From NCBI RefSeq assembly GCF_025137375.1, contig NZ_CP073720.1, forward strand, positions 4,054,501-4,118,500: a stretch of 64,000 nucleotides of DNA. Direction: 5' to 3'. Position numbers and translations under genes: made by a program. The notes beneath the pieces were generated by a model. The model saw nothing but the letters and a program-made list of their open reading frames with translations. It had not been told where the DNA came from and did not search any database. Origin of the DNA: Dactylosporangium fulvum. Its GTDB lineage: Bacteria > Actinomycetota > Actinomycetes > Mycobacteriales > Micromonosporaceae. Positions 32,536-41,483 of this stretch are shown here, in pieces (position 1 is the first letter of the stretch; each line of letters starts with the position of its first letter).

Positions 32536-32680
32536 GGACTCCCTTTCTCCAGATGTACGCTCAGGCGCCGGTATCTCCGGCGTCCCGGCCGTCGAAACGG
32601 CCCGCCGGGGGTGAATCGGCGTGGAGTGTTCCTGCGCGGCGCGTGTGACGGAAGGCCGGGCCGACGGGACCGGGAGCCGG

Positions 32681-33259
32681 TCAGGCCGGTGAGCTCCACG
32701 GGCTGACCGCCAGCTTGCCGGTGTTGCCCGGGTCGACGGCGAGCGCGAGCGTGTGCCGGGGCTGTCCGCCGGCCGGTGCGACGCTCAGGTACGCACCCTT
32801 GGCGACCGTCGCGGCGTCGGTCGTGATGTTGCGCCACACCAGGACGGCGACGACCTTGCCGCCCGGCGCGACGTCGATCGGCTTCGGCGGTCCCGCGTAC
32901 CGCTCGATGCGGGAGACGTGCTCGGTCCCGTCGAGGACGGTCACGTCGAGCACCTTGCCGTCCGCGTCGAGGACGTCGACGACGGGATAGCCGTTCACGC
33001 CGTACGTGCCGGTGCCGCAGTTGCGCACCGTGATGCCCACCGCGCGCAGCCCCATCGCGGCGTCGACCTCGCCGACGGACAGCTCGACGCCCGGGGCGAG
33101 ACACCGCGGCCCGGCCACGAGCGGCGTCGACGGCGACGGCGTGGGCGTCGGCGCCGACGTCGCGTAGGTCACGTCGGGCCGGGCCGCCTCCGGCGTGGCG
33201 GGGGTCGTGCCGCAACCCGCGAGCAGCAGCGCCGTCACCGTGAGCCATCGTGCCTTCAT
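32681..33259 (-). CDS. DUF4232-like lipoprotein
   Basis: A 192-residue exported lipoprotein: short basic start, hydrophobic LTVTALLLAGC with lipobox LAGC, then a Thr/Pro/Ser-rich linker (APTPTPSPSTP). The beta-rich domain contains MGLRAVGITVRNCGTGTYGV, GYPVVDVLDADG and VLVWRNI, the layout of the actinobacterial DUF4232 family of unknown function. ATG 33259 (MKARWLTV) gives the best signal peptide; the next ATG upstream adds four residues. Confidence 0.82.
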   Translation of the reverse strand: MKARWLTVTALLLAGCGTTPATPEAARPDVTYATSAPTPTPSPSTPLVAGPRCLAPGVELSVGEVDAAMGLRAVGITVRNCGTGTYGVNGYPVVDVLDADGKVLDVTVLDGTEHVSRIERYAGPPKPIDVAPGGKVVAVLVWRNITTDAATVAKGAYLSVAPAGGQPRHTLALAVDPGNTGKLAVSPWSSPA

Positions 33260-33497
33260 CAGGCCGATCATGCCGTATCGGCGCGCGTGGCGGAGACCGC
33301 TGTATCACCGCGCCGCCGGGCCGCTCCGTCCTGACGAAGTGCGGTCCCGGCGGAAGGAGACTCGGGCGACCACTTCTACGTGGTGGTGGCGGGCCCGTCC
33401 GCGGTGTCGATGGACTTCACCTGCCAGTAGCCGCGGGCGGTGTGCGGGTGCCACCGTGTGCGGCCGGGAAGGAGCCGGCCGCACACGGTCGTGCGGG

Positions 33498-34310
33498 TCA
33501 GACCGCCAGGACGGAACCCTGGTACTTGTTCTCGATGAACTGCTTGACCTCGGGCGAGTGCAGCAGCCGCTCCAGCTTCTGGATCCGCTCGTCGTTCTCG
33601 TCGCCGGTGCGGACCACGACGAGGTTCGCGTACGGGTTGTCCTTGCCCGACTCCAGCGCGAGCGCGTCCTTGGCCGGGCTGAGGTTCGTCTGGATGGCGT
33701 AGTTGCCGTTGATCACCGACAGCGTGGTGTCGTCGAGGCTCCGCGGCAACTGCGCCGCTTCGAGCTCCTTGAACTCCAGCTGCTTGGGGTTGTCGACGAT
33801 GTCGGTGCGGGTGGCCTTGACCCCGGCGCCGTCCTTGAGCTTGATGAGGCCCTTCGACGCGAGCAGGTTGAGCGCGCGGCCCGAGTTGGACGGGTCGTTC
33901 GGGATCGCGACGACCGCCTTCTCGGGCACGTCGGCGAGGTTCTTGACCTTCTTCGAGTACACGCCGAGCGGCTCGATGTGGACCGGCCGCAGCGCCGTGA
34001 ACTCGTAGCCCTTGGCGGCCTTCTCGGCCTCCAGGTACGGGATGTGCTGGAAGTAGTTGGCGTCGAGCTGCTTGTCGCGCAGGGCGACGTTGGGCTGGAC
34101 GTAGTCGTTGAACTCGACGATGTCGAGCTTGAGCCCCTCCTTCGCGGCGAGGTTGTCCTTGACGAACTTGAGGATCTCGCCGTGCGGTACCGGACTGACA
34201 CCGATCTTGAGCGTGTCGCCGCCGCTGCCGCCGGCCTCGTCGGCGCCACAGGCGGCGAGCCCGAGGACGAGGGTCGCGGCCGTGATGGTGGCGAGAATCG
34301 TGCGTCGCAC
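33498..34310 (-). CDS. metQ: Methionine ABC transporter substrate-binding lipoprotein
   Basis: A 270-residue NlpA/MetQ lipoprotein with lipobox LAAC and the family signature LKIGVSPVPHGEILKFVKD, then QPNVALRDKQLDANYFQH and VAIPNDPSNSGRALNLL. It captures methionine outside the cell for import through MetI and MetN. It is the last gene of metN-metI-metQ, 12 bp after metI. Confidence 0.93.
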   Translation of the reverse strand: MRRTILATITAATLVLGLAACGADEAGGSGGDTLKIGVSPVPHGEILKFVKDNLAAKEGLKLDIVEFNDYVQPNVALRDKQLDANYFQHIPYLEAEKAAKGYEFTALRPVHIEPLGVYSKKVKNLADVPEKAVVAIPNDPSNSGRALNLLASKGLIKLKDGAGVKATRTDIVDNPKQLEFKELEAAQLPRSLDDTTLSVINGNYAIQTNLSPAKDALALESGKDNPYANLVVVRTGDENDERIQKLERLLHSPEVKQFIENKYQGSVLAV

Positions 34311-34322
34311 GGTGGTGCCTTT

Positions 34323-34979
34323 CTACTTGTGGGACAGGCGTCTGGCGACAAGGTCGCCGAGCATCTGGACGAGCTGGACGAAGACCACGAGCACAACCAC
34401 CGTCGCGATCATGACCTCGTTCTCGAAGCGCTGGTAGCCGTAGCGGATGGCGAGGTCGCCGAGGCCGCCGCCGCCGACCACGCCGGCCATCGCGGAGTAG
34501 CCGACGAGCGCGACGACGGTGATCGTGAACCCGGCGACGAGACCCGGCCGCGCCTCACGCAGCAGCACCTTGCGGACGATCTGGGTCCGTGAGGCACCCA
34601 TGGCCCGGGCCGCGGCGATGACGTCCCGGTCGACCTCGCGCAGGGCTGTCTCGACGATGCGGGCGTAGAACGGGATCGCGCCGACGGTCAGCGGCACGAT
34701 CGCCGCCTCCGTGCCGATGGTGGTGCCGACCAGCGCCCGCGTGAACGGGATGATCGCGACCAGCAGGATGATGAACGGCAGCGACCGGCCGACGTTCACG
34801 ACGAGACCGAGCAGCGCGTTGACCGGCCGCAGCGGGAGCAGGCCGCCTCGGTCGGTGAGGACCAGCAGCACGCCGACGAGGACGCCGCCGAGCGCGGTGA
34901 ACACGGCGGCGGCGCCGACCATGTACGCGGTCTCCTGCACCCCGGTCCACAGCAGCGGACCGATCTCGCTCCACGTCAC
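34323..34979 (-). CDS. metI: Methionine ABC transporter permease
   Basis: A 218-residue integral-membrane permease with five hydrophobic helices. It contains the MetI-type ATPase-coupling region (EVDRDVIAAARAMGASRTQI and VVGGGGLGDLAIRYGYQRF). GTG 34979 overlaps the metN stop (GTGA at 34976-34979), showing translational coupling. Confidence 0.93.
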   Translation of the reverse strand: MTWSEIGPLLWTGVQETAYMVGAAAVFTALGGVLVGVLLVLTDRGGLLPLRPVNALLGLVVNVGRSLPFIILLVAIIPFTRALVGTTIGTEAAIVPLTVGAIPFYARIVETALREVDRDVIAAARAMGASRTQIVRKVLLREARPGLVAGFTITVVALVGYSAMAGVVGGGGLGDLAIRYGYQRFENEVMIATVVVLVVFVQLVQMLGDLVARRLSHK

Positions 34980-35956
34980 GCCGTCACCTCGTCGACGATG
35001 AGGCCGGCGTCGCGCAGCCGGGCCGGTGCCGACGTCGCGGTGGCGGGCAGCGCGAGGCGGAACCGCCCGGCCCGGGTCCCCGCGAGCGGCTCGATCGCGC
35101 CGCCGACGATGCGGACCGGCAGGTCGTGCGCTCGGGCGAAGTCGGTGAGGAAGGCCGTGTCGGCGAGCGGTCCCGCGACGGTGACGTCGAGGACCTGTTC
35201 TTCAGCGGTACCGCCGGTGAGCGGGCCGAGCGGGAACAGCTCCCGGGCGAGGGCCGACTCCGGGGTGGCGAGCAGGCCGGCGACGGTGCCCTGCTCGGTG
35301 AACCGGCCGTCGCGCATGAGGGCGACCGAGTCGCACAGCCGCTTCACCACGTCCATCTCGTGCGTGATGAGCAGGATCGTGAGGCCGAGCCGGCGGTTGA
35401 GGTCGCGCAGCAGTTGCAGGATCGAGCCGGTGGTCTCCGGGTCGAGGGCCGAGGTCGCCTCGTCGGACAGCAGCACCTTGGGCCGGCCGGCGAGCGCGCG
35501 GGCGATGCCGACCCGCTGCTGCTGCCCGCCGGACAGCTGGGCCGGGTACGCGCCGGCGCGGTCGCCGAGGCCGACGAGGTCGAGCAGTTCGGCGACGCGG
35601 GCGCGCCGCTCGCGGCGGGGCACGCCCATCACCTCGAGAGCGAACTCGACGTTTCCGGCGGCCGTGCGCGAGCGCAGCAGCGCGAAGTGCTGGTGCACCA
35701 TCCCGATGCCCTGCCGGGCGGTGCGCAGGCGAGCCTCGGACAGGTCGGTCAGGGTCACCCCGCCGACGGTGATCGTGCCGGCGTCGGGACGCTCCAGCAG
35801 GTTGACGCAGCGCAACAGGGTGCTCTTGCCGGCCCCGCTGCGGCCGACGACCCCGTACACCTCGCCGTCGCGGACGGCGAGGTCCACACCGTCGACGGCG
35901 TGCACCGGACCGCCCCGGGCGTGGTAGGTCTTGCGCAGACCTGCGAGCTGGATCAC
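34976..35956 (-). CDS. metN: Methionine ABC transporter ATP-binding protein
   Basis: A 326-residue ATPase with Walker A GRSGAGKST, signature LSGGQQQRVGIA, Walker B KVLLSDEATSALDP and switch LLITHEMDVV. The C-terminal ACT-like NIL domain (LFPLGPLTG, TFLTDFARAHDLPVRI-like segment) senses methionine for transinhibition in this family. GTG 35956 has GGGGAAA upstream. It leads metN-metI-metQ. Confidence 0.93.
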   Translation of the reverse strand: MIQLAGLRKTYHARGGPVHAVDGVDLAVRDGEVYGVVGRSGAGKSTLLRCVNLLERPDAGTITVGGVTLTDLSEARLRTARQGIGMVHQHFALLRSRTAAGNVEFALEVMGVPRRERRARVAELLDLVGLGDRAGAYPAQLSGGQQQRVGIARALAGRPKVLLSDEATSALDPETTGSILQLLRDLNRRLGLTILLITHEMDVVKRLCDSVALMRDGRFTEQGTVAGLLATPESALARELFPLGPLTGGTAEEQVLDVTVAGPLADTAFLTDFARAHDLPVRIVGGAIEPLAGTRAGRFRLALPATATSAPARLRDAGLIVDEVTA

Positions 35957-35999
35957 GTACGTTTCCCCTGGTACATGTGGCGAATAGACCACTGAATCG

Positions 36000-36021
36000 G
36001 TCGGTATTAGAACCTACCGAC
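36000..36021. promoter_or_regulatory. Hairpin or operator in the metN leader
   Basis: GTCGGTA (36000-36006) and TACCGAC (36015-36021) are perfect arms around 8 bases, 44 bp upstream of the metN start. It could be a regulator site or a small leader hairpin. No SAM-riboswitch core was recognised around it. Confidence 0.4.
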
Positions 36022-36290
36022 GAAACATTGCGGAAACGCGCGGCGGCGGTGTGAGGAGGATCGCCACCCACCCCGGAAGATCGTCTGAACAGCGCGGCGG
36101 CATGCCCGTACACCCGCGAATGCAACACAGACCACACCCGCGGACGTGGCGTCGGCCACATCGGCGGCCTCGCACCCGGGCCACTGTTACGCGCCGCCGG
36201 TGTGCAGCTCCCGGCGTTACGGAAAGAAGCGGCTATCCTCGGGAGCGATTCTCGGACCGTCGCCCTGACCTGCCAGAAGCCGGAGGCATC

Positions 36291-36626
36291 ATGCAGCCGT
36301 ACCGCCTGTTCCGCGTGACCGCCCTGGCGGAGGCATTCTCGTGGACGGGCCTGCTCGTCGGCATGTACCTCAAGCACGTCGCGGAGGTCACCGACGCCGG
36401 CGTGTGGCTGTTCGGCAGGCTGCACGGGGTGCTGTTCATCGCCTACCTCGTCGCGACCGCATGGGTGGCGCGCGCGGAGCGGTGGTCCATCGCGCGCACC
36501 ACCGTCGCGGTGCTGGCATCGGTTCCGCCGCTGACCACACTGCTCGTCGAGCGCTGGCTGTCGCGGCGGCGGCCCGCTCCGGCCGAGGTCGTCCGCACCG
36601 GCGCACCGGCGGAAGAGCGCGGATAA
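36291..36626 (+). CDS. DUF3817 membrane protein
   Basis: A 111-residue membrane protein with about three hydrophobic segments: RVTALAEAFSWTGLLVGMYL, LFGRLHGVLFIAYLVATAWV, and TVAVLASVPPLTTLL. The FRVTALAEAFSWTGLL and HGVLFIAYL patterns are characteristic of DUF3817, a widespread actinobacterial family of unknown function. CCGGAGGC precedes ATG 36291. About 270 bp between this and metN show no other gene. Confidence 0.87.
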   Translation: MQPYRLFRVTALAEAFSWTGLLVGMYLKHVAEVTDAGVWLFGRLHGVLFIAYLVATAWVARAERWSIARTTVAVLASVPPLTTLLVERWLSRRRPAPAEVVRTGAPAEERG

Positions 36627-36792
36627 AGCCGCGCCCAACCGGTCACCCTTGCCGTGGCCCTCGGTCGCCGCGTTTTGTGCGCGAATGCGCATTTAGCGGC
36701 TACCATCGATGTTCGGATCCTGCGTACATTCTCCCTGCCCGTCGATACGTCGGGTGGTTCCGTGCACAGCCACACGGAGGGGAGAACACATC

Positions 36793-38421
36793 GTGGTGTC
36801 TCGCTCGGCTCGAAGACTCCTGGGCGCGGCCACCGCCGCCGCCCTGGTGGGCTCGATCGGATTGGCGAGCCCGGCACACGCCGGCTCGAGCGGCAACAAC
36901 AACACGCCGAAGAAGCTGACCAAGGCCGTGACGCTGCCCGGCGTCATGCGGCACCTGCTGGCGTTCCAGGCGATCGGTGACAAGAACGGCGGCAACCGCG
37001 CGTCCGGCCAGCCCGGGCACAAGCGCAGCGCCGACTACGTGGCGGCGCTGCTGCAGCACGCCGGCTACACGGTCACCCGGCAGCCGTTCCAGTTCAACTT
37101 CTGCGACGAGAGCGGCTCGTCGTTCGCGCAGACCGCGCCCACGCCGACGACCTATGTCGACGGCACCGACTACGACCTCATGGACTGCTCAGGCTCGGGC
37201 GACGTCACCGCGGCCGTCGTGCCGGTCGACCTCAACCTGGTCGCACCCCGCACGGCGGTGACGTCCGGCTGCGAAGCCTCCGACTTCACCGCCGCCGTGG
37301 TCGGCAAGATCGCGCTGATGCAGCGGGGCACCTGCCCGTTCGGCACCAAGGTGGCCAACGCCGAGGCGGCCGGCGCGGCCGGCGCCATCGTGATGAACCA
37401 GGGCAACGGCGACCCGGTCACCAACGCCGACCGGTACAACCTGCTGCTCGGCACGCTCGGCACGCCGGTCGGCATCCCGGCGATCGGGGTCTCCTACGCC
37501 ACCGGTGCGGCGTTCGCCAACACTCCCGGCCTGACCGTGCACCTCACGGCGGACACGACCGCCGAGATCCGCACCACCGAGAACGTCATCGCGGAGACGA
37601 AGACCGGGCGGGCCGACAACGTCGTCATGGCCGGTGCGCACCTCGACTCCGAGCCCGACACCGTGGGCGTCAACGACAACGCCAGCGGCAGCGCCGGGCT
37701 GCTCGAAGTGGCCCTGCAGATGGCCAAGGTCAAGCCCAAGAACAAGGTCCGCTTCGCGTGGTGGGGCGCCGAGGAGGCCAACCTCGTCGGCTCGACGTTC
37801 TACGTCACCAACCTCACGCCGCAGCAACAGGCCCAGATCACCCTGTACCTCAACTTCGACATGATCGCCTCGGCCAACTACATGTTCGGCGTCTACGACG
37901 GCGACGACTCCGCGGCCCAGGGTTCCGGCCCCGGCCCGGCCGGATCGGCGCAGATCGAGAAGCTGTTCGAGGCGTTCTACGCCTCGCGCGGCCAGCCGAC
38001 GAACGCCGCCGACTTCACCGGCCGCTCGGACTACGGCCCGTTCATCGCGGCCGGTGTCAACATCCCGGCCGGTGGCCTGTTCACCGGCGCCGAAGGGATC
38101 AAGACCGCCGCCGACGTCGCCAAGTTCGGCGGGGTCGAGGGCGCGCAGTACGATCCGTGCTACCACGACCCGTGCGACGACCTCTTCCGGGTCGTCCAGA
38201 AGGGCGGGGACGCGGCGCTGTACGCGCAGCTGCGGAGCCGGTACAAGCTCTTCGGCAACATCAACACGTTCGCGCTCGACACGAACGCCGACGCGATCGC
38301 CACCGCGGTGATCACGTACGCGTTCGACACGTCCACCATTCCGCCGCGCACCGCCCCGGCCGCCGCGAAGGCGACCGTGGCCGGGCCGCAGACCGACGCC
38401 AACGACCTGCACCTGCGCTGA
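36793..38421 (+). CDS. Secreted M28 zinc aminopeptidase with PA domain
   Basis: A 542-residue exported peptidase. The signal peptide has a basic start, then AATAAALVGSIGLASPAHA. An inserted PA domain spans about 130-270 (GKIALMQRGTCPFGTK, AEAAGAAGAIVMNQ). The M28 catalytic domain has the zinc ligands H in MAGAHLDSE, D in NDNASGSAG, the catalytic EE in WWGAEEANL, D in LNFDMIAS, and H in YHDPCDD. It should release N-terminal amino acids or dipeptides from extracellular peptides. I chose the GTG at 36793, right after GGAGGGGAG; the next codon is also GTG. A 30-bp palindrome terminates it. Confidence 0.93.
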   Translation: MVSRSARRLLGAATAAALVGSIGLASPAHAGSSGNNNTPKKLTKAVTLPGVMRHLLAFQAIGDKNGGNRASGQPGHKRSADYVAALLQHAGYTVTRQPFQFNFCDESGSSFAQTAPTPTTYVDGTDYDLMDCSGSGDVTAAVVPVDLNLVAPRTAVTSGCEASDFTAAVVGKIALMQRGTCPFGTKVANAEAAGAAGAIVMNQGNGDPVTNADRYNLLLGTLGTPVGIPAIGVSYATGAAFANTPGLTVHLTADTTAEIRTTENVIAETKTGRADNVVMAGAHLDSEPDTVGVNDNASGSAGLLEVALQMAKVKPKNKVRFAWWGAEEANLVGSTFYVTNLTPQQQAQITLYLNFDMIASANYMFGVYDGDDSAAQGSGPGPAGSAQIEKLFEAFYASRGQPTNAADFTGRSDYGPFIAAGVNIPAGGLFTGAEGIKTAADVAKFGGVEGAQYDPCYHDPCDDLFRVVQKGGDAALYAQLRSRYKLFGNINTFALDTNADAIATAVITYAFDTSTIPPRTAPAAAKATVAGPQTDANDLHLR

Positions 38422-38431
38422 TCAGCGACGA

Positions 38432-38461
38432 CCGGCCGCCGCGCCCGGGCGCGGCGGCCGG
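38432..38461. terminator. 30-bp perfect palindrome, bidirectional terminator
   Basis: CCGGCCGCCGCGCCC (38432-38446) is immediately followed by its reverse complement (38447-38461). It lies between the convergent M28 peptidase and alcohol dehydrogenase genes, so a very stable GC hairpin would end transcription from both sides. Confidence 0.85.
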
Positions 38462-38487
38462 GACGTTCAGAACTCGGATGCTCGGCG

Positions 38488-39663
38488 TCAGACCTTGAGG
38501 ACGACCTTCTCGCAGTCGTCCTTCTTGTACTTGAACAGCTCGAAGCCGTACGGCGCCTGGTCCAGGGGCATGACGTGGGTGACGATGCGGGCCGGGTCGA
38601 ACTCGCCGCGCTCGATGCGGGCCAGTAGCGGCCGCATGTACCGTTGCACGTGGCACTGCCCGGTGCGCAGGACGAGCGACCGGTTCATCCAGGCACCCGC
38701 GGGGAACTTGTCGACGGAGCCGCCGAAGAGGCCCAGCGCGGCCACCACGCCGCCGCTGCGGCAGCACGTGATCGCCTGGTTCAGCGCGTGCGGCCGCTCG
38801 ACGCCGGCGTGGGTGACGGCCTCGACGCCGTGGTCGGTGGCGACCCGGGCGGCGCACCGGCTGGCCGCCGGGCCGACCGCCTCGATGCACTTGTCCGGGC
38901 CCCGCCCGGACGTGAGGTCCGCCAGCCGCGCCGGGACGTCGACCTCGGCGAAGTTGACGGGCACGTGACCGGCCTCCTGCGCCATCGCCAGCCGGTACGG
39001 CTCCTGGTCGATCGCGATCACCATGGCGGCGCCGAGCAGCCGGGCGCTGTCCATGGCGAACTGCCCGACCGGGCCGGCACCCCACACCGCCACCACGTCG
39101 CCCTGGCGGATCTCGCACATCTCGGCGCCCATGTAGCCGGTGGGCAGGATGTCGGACAGGAACAGCACCTGCTCGTCGGAGAGGTCCGACTCGATGCGCA
39201 GCGGGCCGACGTCGGCGAACGGCACCCGCACGTATTCGGCCTGCCCGCCCGCGTAGCCGCCGGTGAGGTGCGAGTAGCCGAACATCCCGGCGACAGGGTG
39301 GCCGAAGGTCTTCTCCGCCATGCCGACGTTGGGGTTGCTGTTCTCGCAGCAGGAGTACCGCTGGGCCACGCACGCCGCGCAGTTGCCGCAGGCGATGGTG
39401 AACGGCACGACCACGCGGTCACCGATGCGCAGCCGGCCCGGGTCGACGCCGGGCCCGACCTCGACGACCTCACCCATGAACTCGTGGCCCAGGACGTCAC
39501 CCTTCTGCATCGTCGGCACGTAGCCGTCCACGAGATGCAGGTCGGAGCCGCAGATCGCGGTCGACGTGACCCGGACGATCGCGTCCCTGCGGTTGAGCAG
39601 CATCGGATCCGGTACCTCGAGAACCTCCACCCGGTTCCGGCCGGCCCACGTGTTCGCCTTCAC
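38488..39663 (-). CDS. Zinc-dependent alcohol/formaldehyde dehydrogenase (MDR)
   Basis: A 391-residue medium-chain dehydrogenase of the formaldehyde-dehydrogenase-like branch. The catalytic zinc is bound by C in TAICGSDLH and by GHEFMGEVVEVG, and the structural zinc site is CGNCAACVAQRYSCC. The cofactor-binding motif is VVAVWGAGPVGQFAMDSARL, and GTIT-less HPVAGMFGYS follows the structural zinc loop. A Cys-rich insertion near residues 270-310 is typical of this FdhA-like branch. GTG 39663 overlaps the stop of the SRPBCC gene (39660-39663). The substrate may be an aldehyde-thiol adduct or an alcohol. Confidence 0.9.
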   Translation of the reverse strand: MKANTWAGRNRVEVLEVPDPMLLNRRDAIVRVTSTAICGSDLHLVDGYVPTMQKGDVLGHEFMGEVVEVGPGVDPGRLRIGDRVVVPFTIACGNCAACVAQRYSCCENSNPNVGMAEKTFGHPVAGMFGYSHLTGGYAGGQAEYVRVPFADVGPLRIESDLSDEQVLFLSDILPTGYMGAEMCEIRQGDVVAVWGAGPVGQFAMDSARLLGAAMVIAIDQEPYRLAMAQEAGHVPVNFAEVDVPARLADLTSGRGPDKCIEAVGPAASRCAARVATDHGVEAVTHAGVERPHALNQAITCCRSGGVVAALGLFGGSVDKFPAGAWMNRSLVLRTGQCHVQRYMRPLLARIERGEFDPARIVTHVMPLDQAPYGFELFKYKKDDCEKVVLKV

Positions 39664-40202
39664 GCCGGTGCCCCTCTCGCCAGCTCGCCGGCCGACAGCG
39701 GCTGCGCCGGCCGTTGCGGGAACTCCTTGCGGGAGCGCTTGCCCCACGGCGCCCCGTCGGACAGGACGACCTCGCCGGTCTCGAGGATCTGCTTGAGCCG
39801 GTGCAGGTCGTCGTCCAGCAGTTCGTTGGGCGTGTCGCCGAAGTACCTCGAGATCATCCCGCCGAGTTCGGTGCCGGGGATGACAAAGACCATCAGCGCG
39901 CGCACCTCCGTGCTCACCCCGTCGGGTGCGGGATCGAACCGGACGCGGCCGCAGTTGGGTAGCTCGGCCTCGCCGACCGAGCGCCAGCCGAGCTGCCGGT
40001 CCGGCACCACGTCGGTGAGTTCGGCGTCCCATTCCAGCCTGTGGCCGAACGGCGTGATCGCCGTCCAGTGGCTGGTTCGCTCGCCCGTCGGCCGTATCCG
40101 GTCGATGTACGTCATGAACGTCGACAGGTTCTCCAGATGCCGCCAGTGCCCGTACACCCGCGACACCGGCTGCCGGATCGTCGTCGCGGCCCAAAGTTCC
40201 AT
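39660..40202 (-). CDS. SRPBCC/cyclase-dehydrase family protein
   Basis: A 180-residue START-fold protein: ATTIRQPVSRVYGHWRHLEN at the start of the domain, TAITPFGHRLEWDAELTDVV, VRFDPAPDGVSTEVRALMVF, and a C-terminal helix LLDDDLHRLKQILETGEVV. These proteins often accompany MDR dehydrogenases in stress clusters. It is translationally coupled (GTGA overlap) to the dehydrogenase and divergent from the AKR gene. Ligand unknown. Confidence 0.85.
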   Translation of the reverse strand: MELWAATTIRQPVSRVYGHWRHLENLSTFMTYIDRIRPTGERTSHWTAITPFGHRLEWDAELTDVVPDRQLGWRSVGEAELPNCGRVRFDPAPDGVSTEVRALMVFVIPGTELGGMISRYFGDTPNELLDDDLHRLKQILETGEVVLSDGAPWGKRSRKEFPQRPAQPLSAGELARGAPA

Positions 40203-40456
40203 GACTCCTCCTTCGCGACAGTTGCAAATAGCCGCGACCGCGCGGACGAAACCCGATCACGGCTCGCGCGGCCGGATCCGGGCGACGCGGGTGAGGCCGT
40301 GGTCGCCGGCCTGGCAGCGACGAGGCGGTCCGCGAGGCCGCCCGCGGCTACCGGCCGGACGCCGGGCGGACCGTCCGTGACGGCCCGGGTTTATCGGTCG
40401 GGGGCCGAGGTAGTGGTCGGTGACGAGCCTCTCAGGACCGACACGAGGAGGGGCGG

Positions 40457-41308
40457 ATGCGGACCTTTACCGTGCCGACGGTCGAACTGCCGGCCGGGCA
40501 ACAGATCCCGGCCCTCGGGCAGGGCACCTGGGGTCTCGGCGAGGACCCGGCGTACCACGACGACGAGATCGCGGCGTTGCGGACCGGGCTCGATCTGGAG
40601 ATGACGATCATCGACACGGCCGAGATGTACGGCGACGGCACCGCGGAGCAGCTCGTCGGCGACGCCGTCTTCGACCGCCGCGACGACGCGTTCATCGTCA
40701 CCAAGGTCCTGCCGTCGCACGCCGGCCGCCCCGACACGCTCCGTGCCTGCGAGGCCAGCCTGCACCGGCTGCGGACCGACTACATCGACCTGTACCTGTT
40801 GCACTGGCCCAGCCCGGTGCCGCTGGACGAGACCGTGGACGCGTTCACGACACTCCAGGAGCAGGGCAAGATCCGGTTCTGGGGCGTCAGCAACTTCGAC
40901 GGCGTCGACCTGATGGAGCTCACCGCGGTTCCGGACGGCGGTTCGGTGCAGACCGACCAGGTGCTGTACAACCTGGCCCACCGCGGCATCGAGTGGGACC
41001 TGCTGCCCGCGTGCCAGCGCGGCGGGCCGCTGATCATGGCGTACTCGCCGTTCGACCACCGCGGGACGGTGCTGCGCCACCCGACCGTCGCCGCCGTCGC
41101 CGACCGGCACGGCGTGACCCCGGCGCAGGTGGCGATCGCATGGGTGCTCCGCCAGGACGGGGTGTCCACGATCCCGAAGGCGAGCACCCCGGAACACACG
41201 CGGGAGAACCACGGCGCGCTGGCGGTCCGGCTCGACCTCGAAGACTATGCCGCACTCGACCGCGCCTTCCCGCCGCCGGACGGTCCCCGGCCGCTGGAGA
41301 TGATCTGA
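40457..41308 (+). CDS. Aldo/keto reductase
   Basis: A 283-residue AKR. The catalytic tetrad is D in IIDTAEMYG, Y in the same motif, K in FIVTKVLP and H in YLLHWP. NADPH-binding is suggested by the C-terminal STIPKASTPEH. It reduces carbonyls to alcohols; the substrate is not evident. GACACGAGGAG precedes ATG 40457. The 254-bp divergent region with the SRPBCC/ADH pair must hold two promoters and contains GTCGGT and ACCGAC spaced copies just before this gene. Confidence 0.92.
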   Translation: MRTFTVPTVELPAGQQIPALGQGTWGLGEDPAYHDDEIAALRTGLDLEMTIIDTAEMYGDGTAEQLVGDAVFDRRDDAFIVTKVLPSHAGRPDTLRACEASLHRLRTDYIDLYLLHWPSPVPLDETVDAFTTLQEQGKIRFWGVSNFDGVDLMELTAVPDGGSVQTDQVLYNLAHRGIEWDLLPACQRGGPLIMAYSPFDHRGTVLRHPTVAAVADRHGVTPAQVAIAWVLRQDGVSTIPKASTPEHTRENHGALAVRLDLEDYAALDRAFPPPDGPRPLEMI

Positions 41309-41483
41309 GCCACCGGTTTACCGCCGGGGCGGTCGGGTAGCGCGGCCCGGTCCCTCCGGCCAATGACGTTCGCGCAGGCCGCCGGTGGAGGCGGCGCACC
41401 CGGGATCACCTTCGGGCGCCGCCCGTCGCATGAACCGGGCCGTACCGGGCAGTGCGGCTCGAGAGACGCCAGATGTGGGGGTG

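Noticed and set aside
33335..33430. Possible gene remnant with HFYVVVAGPSAVSMDFTCQ before a TAG
   Set aside because: A protein-like stretch of about 20 residues without start codon or family; it may be the last scrap of a lost gene but cannot be supported.
35957..36290. SAM riboswitch upstream of metN
   Set aside because: I looked for the conserved cores of SAM-I, SAM-II and SAM-IV and saw none; only a 7-bp hairpin is present.
41343..41362. DosR-type dyad GGCCCGG...CCGGCC before the hemerythrin gene
   Set aside because: The symmetry and spacing do not match the known GGGAC-N-GTCCC form; GC-rich dyads are common here by chance.
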